Part shown: positions 10,101 through 17,638 of the stretch, in pieces
Layout of the letters: each line of letters opens with the position of its first letter
Numbering within the stretch: position 1 is the stretch's first letter
Assembly: GCA_016177705.1 (NCBI GenBank)
Contig: JACOUT010000020.1
Location: 124,001-188,000, forward strand
DNA length: 64,000 nt
Source of the DNA: Deltaproteobacteria bacterium
GTDB lineage: Bacteria > Myxococcota > UBA727 > VGSZ01
Direction of reading: 5' to 3'
The notes under the pieces: generated by a model
Database searches by the model: none
What the model was told of the DNA's origin: nothing
What the model saw: only the letters and a program-made list of their open reading frames with translations
Translations under genes and position numbers: made by a program

Positions 10101-10352
10101 CGGGAGGATCTCCTCCTCGGGGCGGCGGAAGCAGGCCGTGCCGAGACCCGCGAGGGCCATCGAGGCGCCCGCGAGCTTGAGCACGTCGCGCCGCTGCATC
10201 GCCATCGCCTCGCCCACGGGCGCCGGGCCGTTCTTGAATTCGTCGCCGATGCCCGCGAGCACGGCGTCATCGCCGCGAAGGTGCTCGAGCGAGCGCCACG
10301 ACGCGGCAGTACCGCTCGTGCTGGCCTGGGGGTCGTTGAGATCGCGCTTCAT
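7116..10352 (-). CDS. actB: Alternative complex III iron-sulfur subunit ActB (molybdopterin-like domain fused to ferredoxin domain)
   Basis: Protein of 1078 residues. The ATG at 10352 was chosen because it follows actA by 38 bases; the frame stays open further upstream only across actA. A twin-arginine segment (MQRRDVLKLAGAS) near residue 50 indicates Tat export. The N-terminal two thirds resemble a molybdopterin oxidoreductase that has lost its cofactor, as in other ActB proteins. The C-terminal third is a four-cluster ferredoxin domain with CTGCDACVVACQAENN, CMQCEMAPCESVCP, CIGTRYCSNNCPYK and CTYCTQR/CEQTCP. In the complex it relays electrons from the quinol site in ActC to the hemes of ActA and ActE on the periplasmic side. 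Confidence 0.95.
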   Translation of the reverse strand: MKRDLNDPQASTSGTAASWRSLEHLRGDDAVLAGIGDEFKNGPAPVGEAMAMQRRDVLKLAGASMALAGLGTACFRRPEEEILPYAKQPEEIIPGIANYYATVQPRSEGAIGLVVEAHEGRPTKIEGNALHPASLGATDVWAQAEVLKLYDPDRKGAPHKDGKAVTWADWDTFAKAASEGFAGKAGQGLAFLVEDAESPTFERVMATALGKLPNAKVYRWDPLAPDRAAQGAEIAFGPGARVHHDLSGVSVLLALDSDFLVEGPDHVRLARQFGANRRPVEGEGDKAEVGLPRNRLYAAEGVFSRTGATADHRVRLASGQAPAFLAALAGELAGKHGVALGEAAVQGAPPAGSEKFLVALAKDLAANRGKGLIFVGERQPAAVHALAHAINLALGAGGSGALWVSVAAGAAPRVSHADSLAALTKELAAGAVETLVIFDANPVYTGPGAKAFAEAMKKAKVVVHAGVMLDESGAAASWHVPLAHFLESWGDARAWDGTASIVQPLILPLHGARAAVSLLAQLTGNGETNDRKLVAETWSSLGEKPWRKALHDGVIPGTARAVAIAALQGAAIATAFTAVKANAPAKDALELAVLRGHLLDGRLANVSWCQELPDSMTKMCWDNAVIMAPSLAAELGITAGAEQNGYGTDVVEVSANGASLKAPAFVFPGFDKGTVALAWGFGKRAGGEIAKGAGLDSSTFHQPDPSVPVGHGVDPAPLFGADTLLVSGVKVSRTGTRAQLCTTQDHFTVPSDPFHELTLVAAAKEQGEGRKLGQANRAHYRGTTAAELAKNPEAVRKGDIPENLIAIKPKGSTAPGKPLQPTNDVIYDGQQWGMVIDLSACTGCDACVVACQAENNIPAVGRTEVLMGREMHWMRIDRYFVGDVDQPASGHQPVNCMQCEMAPCESVCPVSATVHDEEGLNAMAYNRCIGTRYCSNNCPYKVRRFNYLDFTTTGNVYRNQPMAERVKTLALQRNPNVTVRYRGTMEKCTYCTQRIEEAKIAAKRRGEDRKKLPDGAATPACEQTCPTGAIVFGNINDPTSRVARLKLAERNYEMLQELNARPRTTFLARIRNTNEELG

Positions 10353-10390
10353 GTTGGTCTCGACGGTAAAGAAGGTGGTGCGAAGCGATG

Positions 10391-11113
10391 TCAGCGGTGG
10401 CAGCCGTTGCACGACGCGGTGGCGCGCGTCTCGAGCGTGCCGTCCTCGCGCCACTTGAAGGCCTGTGAGCGGTTGCCCGGCGGGTTGAGCGTCTTGGCGA
10501 TCTCGATCGCCTTCAGGCGCCACTCGTCGTCTGCGCGCCACAGCATGTCGGTGGTCTTGTCGGCCGGGCGCAGGTTGGCCGCGGGGGCGTCGTGGCAGTC
10601 GAGGCACCAGCCCATCGACAACGGCTCTTGCTGCTCGACCACGGCCATCTCGTCGACGCGGCCGTGACACGTGACGCAGCCGATGGCCGCGCGGTCCTTG
10701 CCCACGCCGAGCTGCACGTGCGCCGAGTGGTTGAAGTACGCGTAGTCCGGCACCTTGTGGATGCGCTTCCAGCCCACCGAGGTGCCGTTGTCCCAGGAGT
10801 CGCGCAGCGGCTTGAGCAGCGTCGAGTCCTTGCGCACGTGGCGGTGGCAGTTCATGCACACCTGCGTCGACGGCACGCCGGCATGCGCGCTCTTCTCCAC
10901 GTTGTGGTGGCAGTAGCGGCAGTCGATCTGCATCTCGCCCGCGTGCAGCTTGTGGCTGTACGGCACGGGCTGCACCGGCGCGTAGCCGACGTCGGTATGG
11001 GCGGGCGCGAACCAATACCAGACCACGAAGGTGGCGAGCGCGCCGCCGCCGAGCACGGCGGCGGTGCCGACCTGCGGCAACGTGTTGGTCCATCGGCGGA
11101 AGATCTGGGCCAT
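10391..11113 (-). CDS. actA: Alternative complex III pentaheme cytochrome c subunit ActA
   Basis: Protein of 240 residues with one N-terminal membrane anchor (about residues 15-35) and five CXXCH heme sites: CRYCH, CMNCH, CVTCH, CLDCH and CNGCH, the last at the extreme C-terminus. Five hemes is the standard ActA number. The motif SHKLHAGEMQIDCRYCHHN is characteristic of the family. It is the first gene of the act operon, 205 bases downstream of the sco gene on the same strand; that gap is the likely place for the act promoter, although I could not single out a convincing -35/-10 pair. Confidence 0.95.
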   Translation of the reverse strand: MAQIFRRWTNTLPQVGTAAVLGGGALATFVVWYWFAPAHTDVGYAPVQPVPYSHKLHAGEMQIDCRYCHHNVEKSAHAGVPSTQVCMNCHRHVRKDSTLLKPLRDSWDNGTSVGWKRIHKVPDYAYFNHSAHVQLGVGKDRAAIGCVTCHGRVDEMAVVEQQEPLSMGWCLDCHDAPAANLRPADKTTDMLWRADDEWRLKAIEIAKTLNPPGNRSQAFKWREDGTLETRATASCNGCHR

Positions 11114-11318
11114 GGGCGAGGACTCCCGTGCAGTGCGCGCGGCCGCGCGGCCCCGGACGGACGTGCGGCCGGGCGCGCGCGGACTATCCGAAGTCGCGGC
11201 GCGTCACAAGGACGAACCTCCGGTCGGTCGGTGGTTGGATGATGCCGGCGCGGCCGAGCGTCGCGCGCCGGGGATCATGCGCGCCCCGCGCGCGGCAAGT
11301 TGCCGCAGTTCTCGGGCC

Positions 11319-11984
11319 TCAGGGATTCGGGCCGTGCTTCGCGAGCAGCCGGGCCGCCGAGATGATCGCGGAGCGGCCGCCCTCGTCGACGTCCCAGTAG
11401 CCGCGCACGTCGCCGTTCTGATCGACGAGCGCGAGCTTGCCCGAGTGGACGATGTCGTAGACGTCGCCGCCGACGGCCTCTTTGTCGCCCATGCCGAGCA
11501 GGAAACGCTTGACCGCGACCTCCTTGATCAGCTCCCGGTCGCCGGTGAGGAATTTCCAGCGGCCGGCCGGCGCCTGCAGCTTGTTGGCGTACGCCGCCAG
11601 CACCTCGGGCGTGTCGTTCTCCGGATCGACGGTGATGGAGACGAGCACCACGGGCGACTCGCCCTCGTCGTCACCGAGATCCTCGACGTGCGGCAGGATC
11701 TTGGCGGTCTCGCTCTGCATCTTCGGGCAGATGCTCGGGCAGCGCGCGAAGAAGAAGTTCGCGATCCACACCTTGCCCTTCAGGTCGGCGCTCGAAAACG
11801 GCTTGCCCGTCTCGTCGGTGAGCGCGAACTGGCCGACACTGGTGATGGGCGGCGGCGCCTTGAGCGACAATCGCTGAATGAACGGCAGCACCGTCAAGAC
11901 CACGGCCCCGACCACGAAGCCGATCACGTAGGGGTTGCGCCAAGGCGGTGAACGCTTGTCGGTGGGCGCGGTGGCGTCGGACAT
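11319..11984 (-). CDS. SCO1/SenC family copper chaperone for cytochrome oxidase assembly
   Basis: Protein of 221 residues with one N-terminal membrane anchor and a thioredoxin-fold domain in the periplasm. The copper-binding residues are present: the CXXXC pair in RCPSICPKM and the distant His in YDIVHSGKLALVD. SCO proteins deliver copper to the CuA site of heme-copper oxidases. I chose ATG 11984 because it lies 41 bases downstream of ctaB and gives a short cytosolic tail before the anchor. It sits between ctaB and actA on the same strand, which links the act complex to a copper-containing terminal oxidase even though no oxidase subunit genes are in the window. Confidence 0.92.
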   Translation of the reverse strand: MSDATAPTDKRSPPWRNPYVIGFVVGAVVLTVLPFIQRLSLKAPPPITSVGQFALTDETGKPFSSADLKGKVWIANFFFARCPSICPKMQSETAKILPHVEDLGDDEGESPVVLVSITVDPENDTPEVLAAYANKLQAPAGRWKFLTGDRELIKEVAVKRFLLGMGDKEAVGGDVYDIVHSGKLALVDQNGDVRGYWDVDEGGRSAIISAARLLAKHGPNP

Positions 11985-12025
11985 GGTGCCCCCCTTCGGT
12001 GAGAGAACAGCGGCGAGAAGACAGC

Positions 12026-12964
12026 TCAGGAAAACAGCAGCCGGTCGGCGACCAGCGCGGCGAACAGCACCGTCTGATACACCAGGCTCGAGATGAAGAC
12101 GCGGCGCGCCCACTCGTCGGTGGCCGCGCGACTCTCGCCGGCACCGCGCAGCGCCAACACCACGATCCACGCGCCGAGCGCGACGGCGACGGCCGCGTAG
12201 GCCGGCCCGCCGACGCCGAGCGGCCACAGCGCCACCCCCATGGCCGCGAGCGCCGCGGAGCTGCCGATGAGCGCCACGCGCGCGACCTCGAGGCTGGCCA
12301 CCGCCGACAGCACGCGGTGGCCGGCGTGGACGTAGTCGCGCTCGCGATAGATGGAGATGGCCAGGAAGTGCGGCAACTGCCAGAGGAAGGCGACCGCGAA
12401 CAGCGCCAGGCCGACGCGCTCGAAGGTGTGCGCCACCGCGGTCGATCCGAGCAGCGCGGGCATGGCCCCCGGCACCGCGCCGACGACGAGCGCCCATGGG
12501 CTCGCGCGCTTCATCGGCGTGTAGACGAGCACGTAGACGAACAGCGAGAACGCCGCCAAGCCGGTGGTCAGCGGGCTCGCGTGCAACCACAACAGCGGCA
12601 GCGACGACGCCGACAGCGCGAGGCCGAGCGCGAGCGCGACGGTTGGGGGCAGGCGCCGTGCGGGGAGTGGGCGATCGGCGGTGCGCTCCATCAGCGCGTC
12701 GACGTCGCGCTCGAGCCACATGTTGAGCGCGCCCGCGCCGCCCACCACCAGCGCCATGCCGAGCAGCACGAGGGCGGCGTCCGCCAGCGCGATCCCACCT
12801 GGCGTCAGCAGCATCGTGCCGCCACCCACCACCAGCGTCATGGCGGTGATGCGTGGCTTGGTGAGCGCCAGCAAGTCGCCGAGCGCGCGCGCACGACTCG
12901 CCGTCCCCGGCGAGAGCTGGCCGGCGACGTCGACCCCGGCGGCGGGCGCGGTGGCGTCTGCCAT
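12026..12964 (-). CDS. ctaB: Protoheme IX farnesyltransferase (heme O synthase)
   Basis: Membrane protein of 312 residues in the UbiA prenyltransferase superfamily with about nine helices. It transfers a farnesyl group to heme b to make heme O for cytochrome oxidases. The polyprenyl diphosphate site is visible as NMWLERDVDALMERTADRPL, and the second Asp/Arg-rich loop as SIYRERDYVHAG. The start at 12964 (MADATAP) was chosen because upstream codons do not resemble the family. It heads the minus-strand group ctaB-sco-act and is divergent from the peptidase gene at 13058, so a promoter for both is likely in 12965-13057. Confidence 0.93.
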   Translation of the reverse strand: MADATAPAAGVDVAGQLSPGTASRARALGDLLALTKPRITAMTLVVGGGTMLLTPGGIALADAALVLLGMALVVGGAGALNMWLERDVDALMERTADRPLPARRLPPTVALALGLALSASSLPLLWLHASPLTTGLAAFSLFVYVLVYTPMKRASPWALVVGAVPGAMPALLGSTAVAHTFERVGLALFAVAFLWQLPHFLAISIYRERDYVHAGHRVLSAVASLEVARVALIGSSAALAAMGVALWPLGVGGPAYAAVAVALGAWIVVLALRGAGESRAATDEWARRVFISSLVYQTVLFAALVADRLLFS

Positions 12965-13057
12965 GGACGGCGAACCTAACGACGGCCCGTCCAGCGTCAA
13001 CCCGGCTGCTTGGAGATCCGCTGCCGCTATACTGAGCGGGAGAGCTGCACCCCCACG

Positions 13058-14008
13058 ATGCGTACGCTGTACCCGCCGATCGAGCCGTTCGACACCTTTC
13101 GGCTGCGCGTGTCGCCGCTGCACGAGCTGCACGTCGAGCAGGCGGGTAATCCGCAGGGCGCGCCGGTGCTGTTCTTTCACGGCGGCCCGGGTGGCGGCAT
13201 CGATCCCATGCACCGCCGCTACTTCGACCCGGCGCGCTACCGCGTGGTGCTGTTCGATCAGCGCGGCACCGGCAGGAGCACGCCGCACGCGTGTCTCGAG
13301 GACAACACGACCTGGCAGCTCGTGTCCGACGCCGAGCGCCTGCGCGAGCGACTCGGCATCGAGCGCTGGCACGTCTTTGGTGGCTCCTGGGGCAGCACGC
13401 TGTCGCTCGCCTACGCGGTCAGGCACCCCGAGCGCGTGCGCAGCCTCGTGCTGCGCGGCATCTTCCTGTTGCGCAAGTCGGAGATCGACTGGTTCTACCA
13501 AGAGGGGGCCTCCTGGATCTTCCCCGACGCCTGGGAGCGCTACGTCGAGCCCATCCCCGTGCCGGAGCGCGGCGATTTCCTCTCCGCCTACTACCGGCGC
13601 CTCACCTGCGGCGACGCGGAGGTGGAGGCCGCATGCGCGCGTGCCTGGAGCACGTGGGAGGGCGCCACCTCCAAGCTCATCCCCGACGATGGCCTGGTGC
13701 AGCGCTGCGCCGGCGACCTGTTCGCGCGTCAGCTCGCGCGCATCGAGGCGCACTACTTCGTCAACCGCGGCTTCTTCGAGCGAGACGGCTGGCTGCTCGA
13801 CGAGGCCAAGGACAAGCTGCGCGGCATCCCGATGGTGATGGTGCAGGGGCGCTACGACGTGGTGTGTCCGGCCAAGAGCGCGTGGGATCTGCAGCGCGCG
13901 GTGCCGCATGCGGAGCTGAAGATGATCCCCGACGCAGGGCATGCGTCGAGCGAGGCGGGCATCGTCGACGCGCTCATCGAGGCGACGGATCGGTTCGCGC
14001 TCGGCTGA
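13058..14008 (+). CDS. pip: Proline iminopeptidase (alpha/beta hydrolase, S33)
   Basis: Protein of 316 residues from ATG 13058 (MRTLYPPIEP, the typical family N-terminus); a possible earlier start at 13010 adds residues not found in the family. Visible features are the oxyanion-hole motif HGGPGGG, the DQRGTGRS motif, and the nucleophile elbow GGSWGS with the catalytic Ser. The acid is probably the Asp in GRYDVVCP and the base the His in DAGHASSE. It releases N-terminal proline from peptides in the cytoplasm. No functional link to the neighbouring respiratory genes is apparent. Confidence 0.93.
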   Translation: MRTLYPPIEPFDTFRLRVSPLHELHVEQAGNPQGAPVLFFHGGPGGGIDPMHRRYFDPARYRVVLFDQRGTGRSTPHACLEDNTTWQLVSDAERLRERLGIERWHVFGGSWGSTLSLAYAVRHPERVRSLVLRGIFLLRKSEIDWFYQEGASWIFPDAWERYVEPIPVPERGDFLSAYYRRLTCGDAEVEAACARAWSTWEGATSKLIPDDGLVQRCAGDLFARQLARIEAHYFVNRGFFERDGWLLDEAKDKLRGIPMVMVQGRYDVVCPAKSAWDLQRAVPHAELKMIPDAGHASSEAGIVDALIEATDRFALG

Positions 14009-14030
14009 CCTGCGGGTTTCGCGCTCGTCG

Positions 14031-14558
14031 TCAGCGGCCAAACCCCAAGAACGCGCTCGCCACCAGCACCACCACCGCGAGCTTCAAGCAGGTCTCGCAC
14101 AGCGCCTTGCGCCGCGCGCGCTTGGCGAAGAACTCCTTTTCCTCCTCGACGTTCGGCGCCGCGTCGGGCGTGAAGCCCGCGAACAGCTCGCGCAGCCGCG
14201 GGTTCAGCCGGAAGAAGATGATGAACATGATGGCCATCATGCCGGCGATCGACACCAGCTTGGCCACCAGCGCCACCGTCGCCACCGCGGGCAGCTCGCG
14301 CAGCGCGCCGTGAAACGCCCAATGGTTGAGCGGCATGCCGATGCCGGTCAGCCACAACGTCGTCATGAAGGTGATGCAGTAGGGCGCGTTGCCCTGCAGC
14401 GTGTCTTCCACCACCTTGTCGAGCTGGTAGCTGAGCTTCGGCCCGTACTGGCCGCGTTTGACGACGAGCTGCCGGTTGTAGAACGGCGCGGCCGCGCAGC
14501 CGACCAGCGCGATGTTGTGCGCCGCCAGCAACAGCGATTGGATCACTTGTTCCGTCAT
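14031..14558 (-). CDS. Integral membrane protein of unknown function, downstream of a DsrE-family gene
   Basis: Protein of 175 residues from ATG 14558, with about four transmembrane helices and a soluble acidic stretch near NVEEEKEFFAKRARRK before the last helix. I do not recognise a named family. The N-terminal helix (LLLAAHNIALVGCAAAPFYN) carries a His and the protein has a CETC pair before the last helix, which could bind metal or be redox-active, but this is speculation. It follows the DsrE-family gene by 29 bases on the same strand and is probably co-transcribed with it, so it may belong to the same sulfur or redox response. Confidence 0.75.
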   Translation of the reverse strand: MTEQVIQSLLLAAHNIALVGCAAAPFYNRQLVVKRGQYGPKLSYQLDKVVEDTLQGNAPYCITFMTTLWLTGIGMPLNHWAFHGALRELPAVATVALVAKLVSIAGMMAIMFIIFFRLNPRLRELFAGFTPDAAPNVEEEKEFFAKRARRKALCETCLKLAVVVLVASAFLGFGR

Positions 14559-14587
14559 GTCCCTGCCTCCGCGTGTCGACCGCGTCC

Positions 14588-14941
14588 CTAGAACACCAGC
14601 ACGCGGTCGGCCCACGTGGTCCACGACGTCAATTCGTCGAGCGTGCTGCGCCTGCTGCCGTCGGCCAGCTCGGCCTCGACGATGCCGCGCGCGTCCATGC
14701 AGGTGCCGCAGATGCCGACGGCGGCGCCGCGGCTCGCCACCGACCGCACCATGCGCTCCACGTTGTAGTAGCCGTCCGGAGTCTTTTGCCCGCGCTTGGC
14801 GCACGAGGCGGCGTCGCCCATCAAGAAGACGCGCACCTCCTGCCCCTCTTGTTTGACGAGGCTGCCGGCCAGGCGGAGCGCGTTGTAGCTGCGCTCGGTG
14901 CCATAGGGGGGGTCGTTCAGGATGAACAGCGTCTTGCTCAT
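14588..14941 (-). CDS. DsrE/DsrF-like sulfur-relay family protein
   Basis: Small protein of 117 residues from ATG 14941 (MSKTLFILNDPPYGTERSYN). The Rossmann-like DsrE fold is indicated by the start strand, the VRVFLMGDAASCAKR stretch and the conserved segment GICGTCMDARG, which holds the Cys that typically carries a persulfide in this family. Homologues act as sulfur-transfer or sulfur-sensing proteins in the cytoplasm. It is divergent from the DUF2249 gene at 15137, and the shared upstream region contains the dyad at 15009-15031, which suggests common control. Confidence 0.85.
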   Translation of the reverse strand: MSKTLFILNDPPYGTERSYNALRLAGSLVKQEGQEVRVFLMGDAASCAKRGQKTPDGYYNVERMVRSVASRGAAVGICGTCMDARGIVEAELADGSRRSTLDELTSWTTWADRVLVF

Positions 14942-15008
14942 GTGTGCCCTCGGGGGGTGGTGACCGCGATCGGTGGGACGGGCGCGCCGGTCGGGCACGC
15001 CAACGCTA

Positions 15009-15031
15009 CTACTCAATCGAGCACTTGATTG
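15009..15031. promoter_or_regulatory. Putative ArsR-type operator A between dsrE-like and DUF2249 genes
   Basis: The sequence TACTCAATCGAGCACTTGAT, followed by TG, contains the inverted repeat TCAA-N8-TTGA. An almost identical dyad lies immediately upstream of the truncated ArsR gene (17639-17660). It sits in the divergent intergenic region about 70 bases from dsrE and about 105 from the DUF2249 start. The regulator assignment is inference from the shared motif. Confidence 0.5.
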
Positions 15032-15136
15032 TCGGCACCTTCGGCTGGTGGCATGAGGTTACCGGCGCGGCCCGCCCTTCGACCCACCTACCTGGCCGCG
15101 CCCTCGAACCATCGCCACCCGAACGCGGAGCCCCAC

Positions 15137-15706
15137 GTGACCACCGACAGCTCGCAAGCCTTGCCCGACCCCGTGAGGAGCGCCGGCGCCACCTCGGCGC
15201 GCGAGCTCGACGTCCGAGCCGTCATCGAGAAGGGCGGCGACCCGTTCCGCCTCATCATGAGCACTACCAAGGAGCTGGCCGACAGCGAGGCGCTCCACCT
15301 CATCGTCGGCTTCGAGCCAAGGCCGCTGTTCACCGTCATGTCGACGATGGGACGCGCCGCGCACGTCGAGGAGCGGGACGGCGTGTTCCACGTGTGGTTC
15401 TACAAGAGCGGCGGCCCCGCCAAGGCCGCTACCGCGCCGACGGCGGCGCCGCGGGCCGCGCTCAAGGAGCCGGTGAAGCTCGACGTGCGCGGCCTCGAGC
15501 CGCCGCAGCCGATGATCCGCGTGCTCGAGACGTTGACCGAGCTCGGCGACGGCGCCCAACTGCTCGTCCACCACCACCGCGAGCCCGTGCTGCTCTACGA
15601 GAAGCTCGAGGCGCGAGGCTACGCGGCGCGCGCCACCAAGCGCGCCGAAGGCGACTGGATCATCCACATCGCCCCGTCGTGGGCGTTCGAGCAAGGCCCG
15701 CGGTGA
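15137..15706 (+). CDS. Protein with two DUF2249 domains
   Basis: Protein of 189 residues if started at GTG 15137; a longer frame reaches 15029 but that part overlaps the regulatory region and is not conserved in style. Two DUF2249 domains are present in tandem: one starting ELDVRAVIEKGGDPF and ending with HVWFYK, and one starting KLDVRGLEPPQPM and ending WIIHIAPS. Both contain the TusA-like LDVRG opening. DUF2249 proteins often accompany NO-response, hemerythrin and NnrS genes; the molecular role is unknown. The stop overlaps the next start (GTGA), so the two products are probably coupled. Confidence 0.82.
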   Translation: MTTDSSQALPDPVRSAGATSARELDVRAVIEKGGDPFRLIMSTTKELADSEALHLIVGFEPRPLFTVMSTMGRAAHVEERDGVFHVWFYKSGGPAKAATAPTAAPRAALKEPVKLDVRGLEPPQPMIRVLETLTELGDGAQLLVHHHREPVLLYEKLEARGYAARATKRAEGDWIIHIAPSWAFEQGPR

Positions 15707-17034
15707 CGCCAGGCGGCATCGCCACGCGCCACTCACCGTCGTTCGCGCTCGTGCAGGCGCACTTCGGTGTCGGGATGGTGGGCATGGCGGCCTTCGCCGC
15801 GGCGCTCGTCTGGTTCGCTGCCCGGCTCGCCGGAGCTGAGGCGGGCCAGCTCGGTTCGCATTACTTTCAACCGACGCTGCTCGGCCTGGTCCACCTGTGC
15901 GTGCTCGGCTGGTTTCTGCCGGTCGCGCTCGGCGCCATGCACCAGCTCCTGCCGGTGGTCTTCGAGGTGCCGGTGCGCTCCGAGCGGCTCGCCTGGACCG
16001 GCCTGGCGCTCTACCTGCCGGGTGCGGCCGGCCTGATCCTCCACCTGTGGGGCTTTCGCCTCGGCGTCGGCTTGGTGGCGTCGGCGACGCTGCTGTTCGC
16101 CGCGGTGCTCGTGTACGTCACCAACCTCGTCGCCACACTGCGCGCGGCCAAGAGCGTGCCGCAGCTCGGCTGGTTCGTGCTGGCCGCGCTCGCGTGGCTC
16201 GTCTTCGCCGCCGGCCTCGGCCTCGCGCTCGCGTGGAACCTGCACGCGCCCTTCGTCGCCGGCGATCACCTCGAGGGCCTGCGCGCCCACGCCCACGCCG
16301 CCGCGCTGGGCTTCTTCGGCTTGCTCATCATGGGCGTGGCCCTGCGGCTGATGGAGATGTTCCTGCTCGCCTACGTCGACGACGTGCGCGCGGCGCGGGT
16401 CGCGCTCGTCCTCGTCAACCTGGCGCTCGTGGCGTTGGTCGCGCAGCGCCTGGTGGTGTCGTCGCCGACGCTGGCTGCCGTGCTCGAAGGTCTGTCGGTG
16501 CTCGCCGCCGTGTCCGGCATCGCGGCCTTCCTCACGCAAGTGGGCCGGCTGTGGTTCGCGCGCATGAAGCGGCACGTCGAGGTGCCGTGGTGGCACGCGC
16601 TCGCCTCCTTCTCGTACCTCGCGGTCGCCGGTGCGCTCGGCGCCGTCGTGGCGTTGGTGCCAGCGAGCGCGCTCGAGTCGCTCGCCGTGGGCCTTCCGGA
16701 GCGGCTCGCGCTCGCCTACGGCTTCATCGCCCTGGCCGGCTTCATCGGCAGCATCATCGTCGGCCAGCTCTACAAGATCTGGCCGTTCCTCGTGTGGTTT
16801 CACCGCTTCAGCCCGCTGGTCGGGCTGAAGAAGGTGCCGACCGCGAGCGAGCTGGTGCCGCTCCGATCGCAGCGCGTGCAATGGGCCGCCCACCACGTCG
16901 GCGTCGTGCTGTTCGCCGTCGGCGTGCTGTTGCCGCCCGGCGGCCCGCTGCCGCTGATCGGCGCCGCGTCGTTCGCGCTCGCCGTCGCCCTGTTCCTGTT
17001 TCACATGGCTATCGTCGCCCGGAGCCGACCATGA
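15703..17034 (+). CDS. Polytopic membrane protein resembling NnrS / heme-copper oxidase subunit I
   Basis: Protein of 443 residues from GTG 15703, which overlaps the preceding stop. It has about twelve hydrophobic helices and no cofactor-binding soluble domain. Helices contain spaced His residues (LGLVHLCVLGWFLPVALGAM, then HQLLPV; RAHAHAAALGFFGLLIMG), an arrangement like heme-binding helices of NnrS and NorB/cbb3 subunit I. Its setting between a DUF2249 gene and a DUF59 gene is typical of NnrS-like genes in NO-stress clusters. Whether it binds heme or copper cannot be decided from sequence alone; a plain transporter-like role remains possible. Confidence 0.68.
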   Translation: MTPGGIATRHSPSFALVQAHFGVGMVGMAAFAAALVWFAARLAGAEAGQLGSHYFQPTLLGLVHLCVLGWFLPVALGAMHQLLPVVFEVPVRSERLAWTGLALYLPGAAGLILHLWGFRLGVGLVASATLLFAAVLVYVTNLVATLRAAKSVPQLGWFVLAALAWLVFAAGLGLALAWNLHAPFVAGDHLEGLRAHAHAAALGFFGLLIMGVALRLMEMFLLAYVDDVRAARVALVLVNLALVALVAQRLVVSSPTLAAVLEGLSVLAAVSGIAAFLTQVGRLWFARMKRHVEVPWWHALASFSYLAVAGALGAVVALVPASALESLAVGLPERLALAYGFIALAGFIGSIIVGQLYKIWPFLVWFHRFSPLVGLKKVPTASELVPLRSQRVQWAAHHVGVVLFAVGVLLPPGGPLPLIGAASFALAVALFLFHMAIVARSRP

Positions 17035-17387
17035 GCGAGACCCCGCCGCCGTCCTCGACGAGCCCGCGCACGAGCGATCAGGTGATCGCCGAGGCGCACG
17101 AAGCGCTGCTCGAGGTGATGGACCCCGAGACCGGCATCAGCGTCGTCGACCTCGGCCTCATCTATGACACGCGCTTCGTCCCCGAGCAGCGCCTCGTCGA
17201 GGTGACCATGACGCTGACCACGCCGGCCTGCCCGGCGGGCGACGCCATCACGGCGGGCGTGCAGCGGCGGCTCGAGCGCGTCGCGGGCGTCGACAAGGTG
17301 CGGGTGGAGCTGACCTTCGAGCCGCGCTGGACCAAGGACCGCATCACCGAGGCCGGGCGTCGGGCGCTCGGCCTCGGCGCGCGCTGA
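17031..17387 (+). CDS. DUF59/MIP18 (SufT/PaaD-like) iron-sulfur assembly factor
   Basis: Protein of 118 residues beginning at an ATGA overlap with the previous stop. The DUF59 core is clear: EALLEVMDPETGISVVDLGL, then VEVTMTLTTPACPAGDAI with the reactive Cys in TTPACP, and a C-terminal VRVELTFEPRWTKDRI, which matches the family pattern of W-(T/S)-x-(D/E)-xI. Such proteins help place iron-sulfur clusters into targets. It is the third gene of a translationally coupled set with DUF2249 and the NnrS-like protein, which supports repair of cluster proteins under oxidative or nitrosative stress. Confidence 0.88.
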   Translation: MSETPPPSSTSPRTSDQVIAEAHEALLEVMDPETGISVVDLGLIYDTRFVPEQRLVEVTMTLTTPACPAGDAITAGVQRRLERVAGVDKVRVELTFEPRWTKDRITEAGRRALGLGAR

Positions 17388-17490
17388 GGCAGGCCGCCGC
17401 CCGCGTGCCGGCCCTCGAGGCAGGCACCTTCACGGGAGCAGTCTGGCTGCCCGAGGACAGCCGCGGCGCACGTCGTGACGCTGTTACAAC

Positions 17491-17516
17491 AGCGCGCGCA
17501 GCCCCTTGCCCGCCGG
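17491..17516. repeat. Left copy of 26-bp direct repeat (matches acyltransferase 3' end)
   Basis: Identical over 26 bases to 23047-23072 in the same orientation. Read on the minus strand with its flanks (from 17484), it encodes APAGKGLRALL and a TAA stop, the same C-terminal peptide as the acyltransferase ending at 23040, but with different synonymous codons for the last residues and a different stop codon. No acyltransferase body is attached here. Confidence 0.85.
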
Positions 17517-17523
17517 GGCGCAG

Positions 17524-17625
17524 TCAATCGAGCAGCTCGAGGCGACGCGGGCTCGCGAGCGCTTTGCCGATGCGGCCGAGCTGGTCGTAGATGGCGTCCT
17601 TGAAGGTGCGGTTTGGCGAGGCCAT
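17524..17625 (-). pseudogene. Truncated ArsR-family regulator (N-terminal fragment)
   Basis: An ATG at 17625 opens 33 codons reading MASPNRTFKDAIYDQLGRIG, then KALASPRRLELLD, and then stops (TGA 17524-17526). This is the exact N-terminus of ArsR-type regulators, especially those fused to a rhodanese domain, which continue from RLELLD into the DNA-binding helices. The helix-turn-helix and everything after it are missing. Directly beyond the stop lies the fragment encoding the acyltransferase C-terminus, so the gene was cut by a rearrangement. A short functional peptide is unlikely. The remaining upstream region still carries a dyad matching that upstream of dsrE. Confidence 0.8.
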
Positions 17626-17638
17626 GACGGTTGCCCTG

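Noticed and set aside
5856..10667. A 1603-codon open frame on the plus strand across actB and actC
   Set aside because: It is opposite to well-identified act genes, has the composition of a GC-rich shadow frame (His, Arg, Gly, Val and Asp runs) and no recognisable domain or start signal.
7116..11093. A single 1325-residue protein joining actA and actB regions
   Set aside because: The frame stays open across actA only because actA is read in another frame; the true ActB begins at 10352 and ActA has its own frame with five heme sites.
14944..15702. N-terminal extension of the NnrS-like gene back to 14944
   Set aside because: It overlaps the DUF2249 gene in another frame and the translation is Arg-rich shadow sequence; GTG 15703 overlapping the stop is the natural start.
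17388..17483. Hidden small gene or RNA between the DUF59 gene and the repeat
   Set aside because: No good start, RBS or stable structure; 96 bases only.
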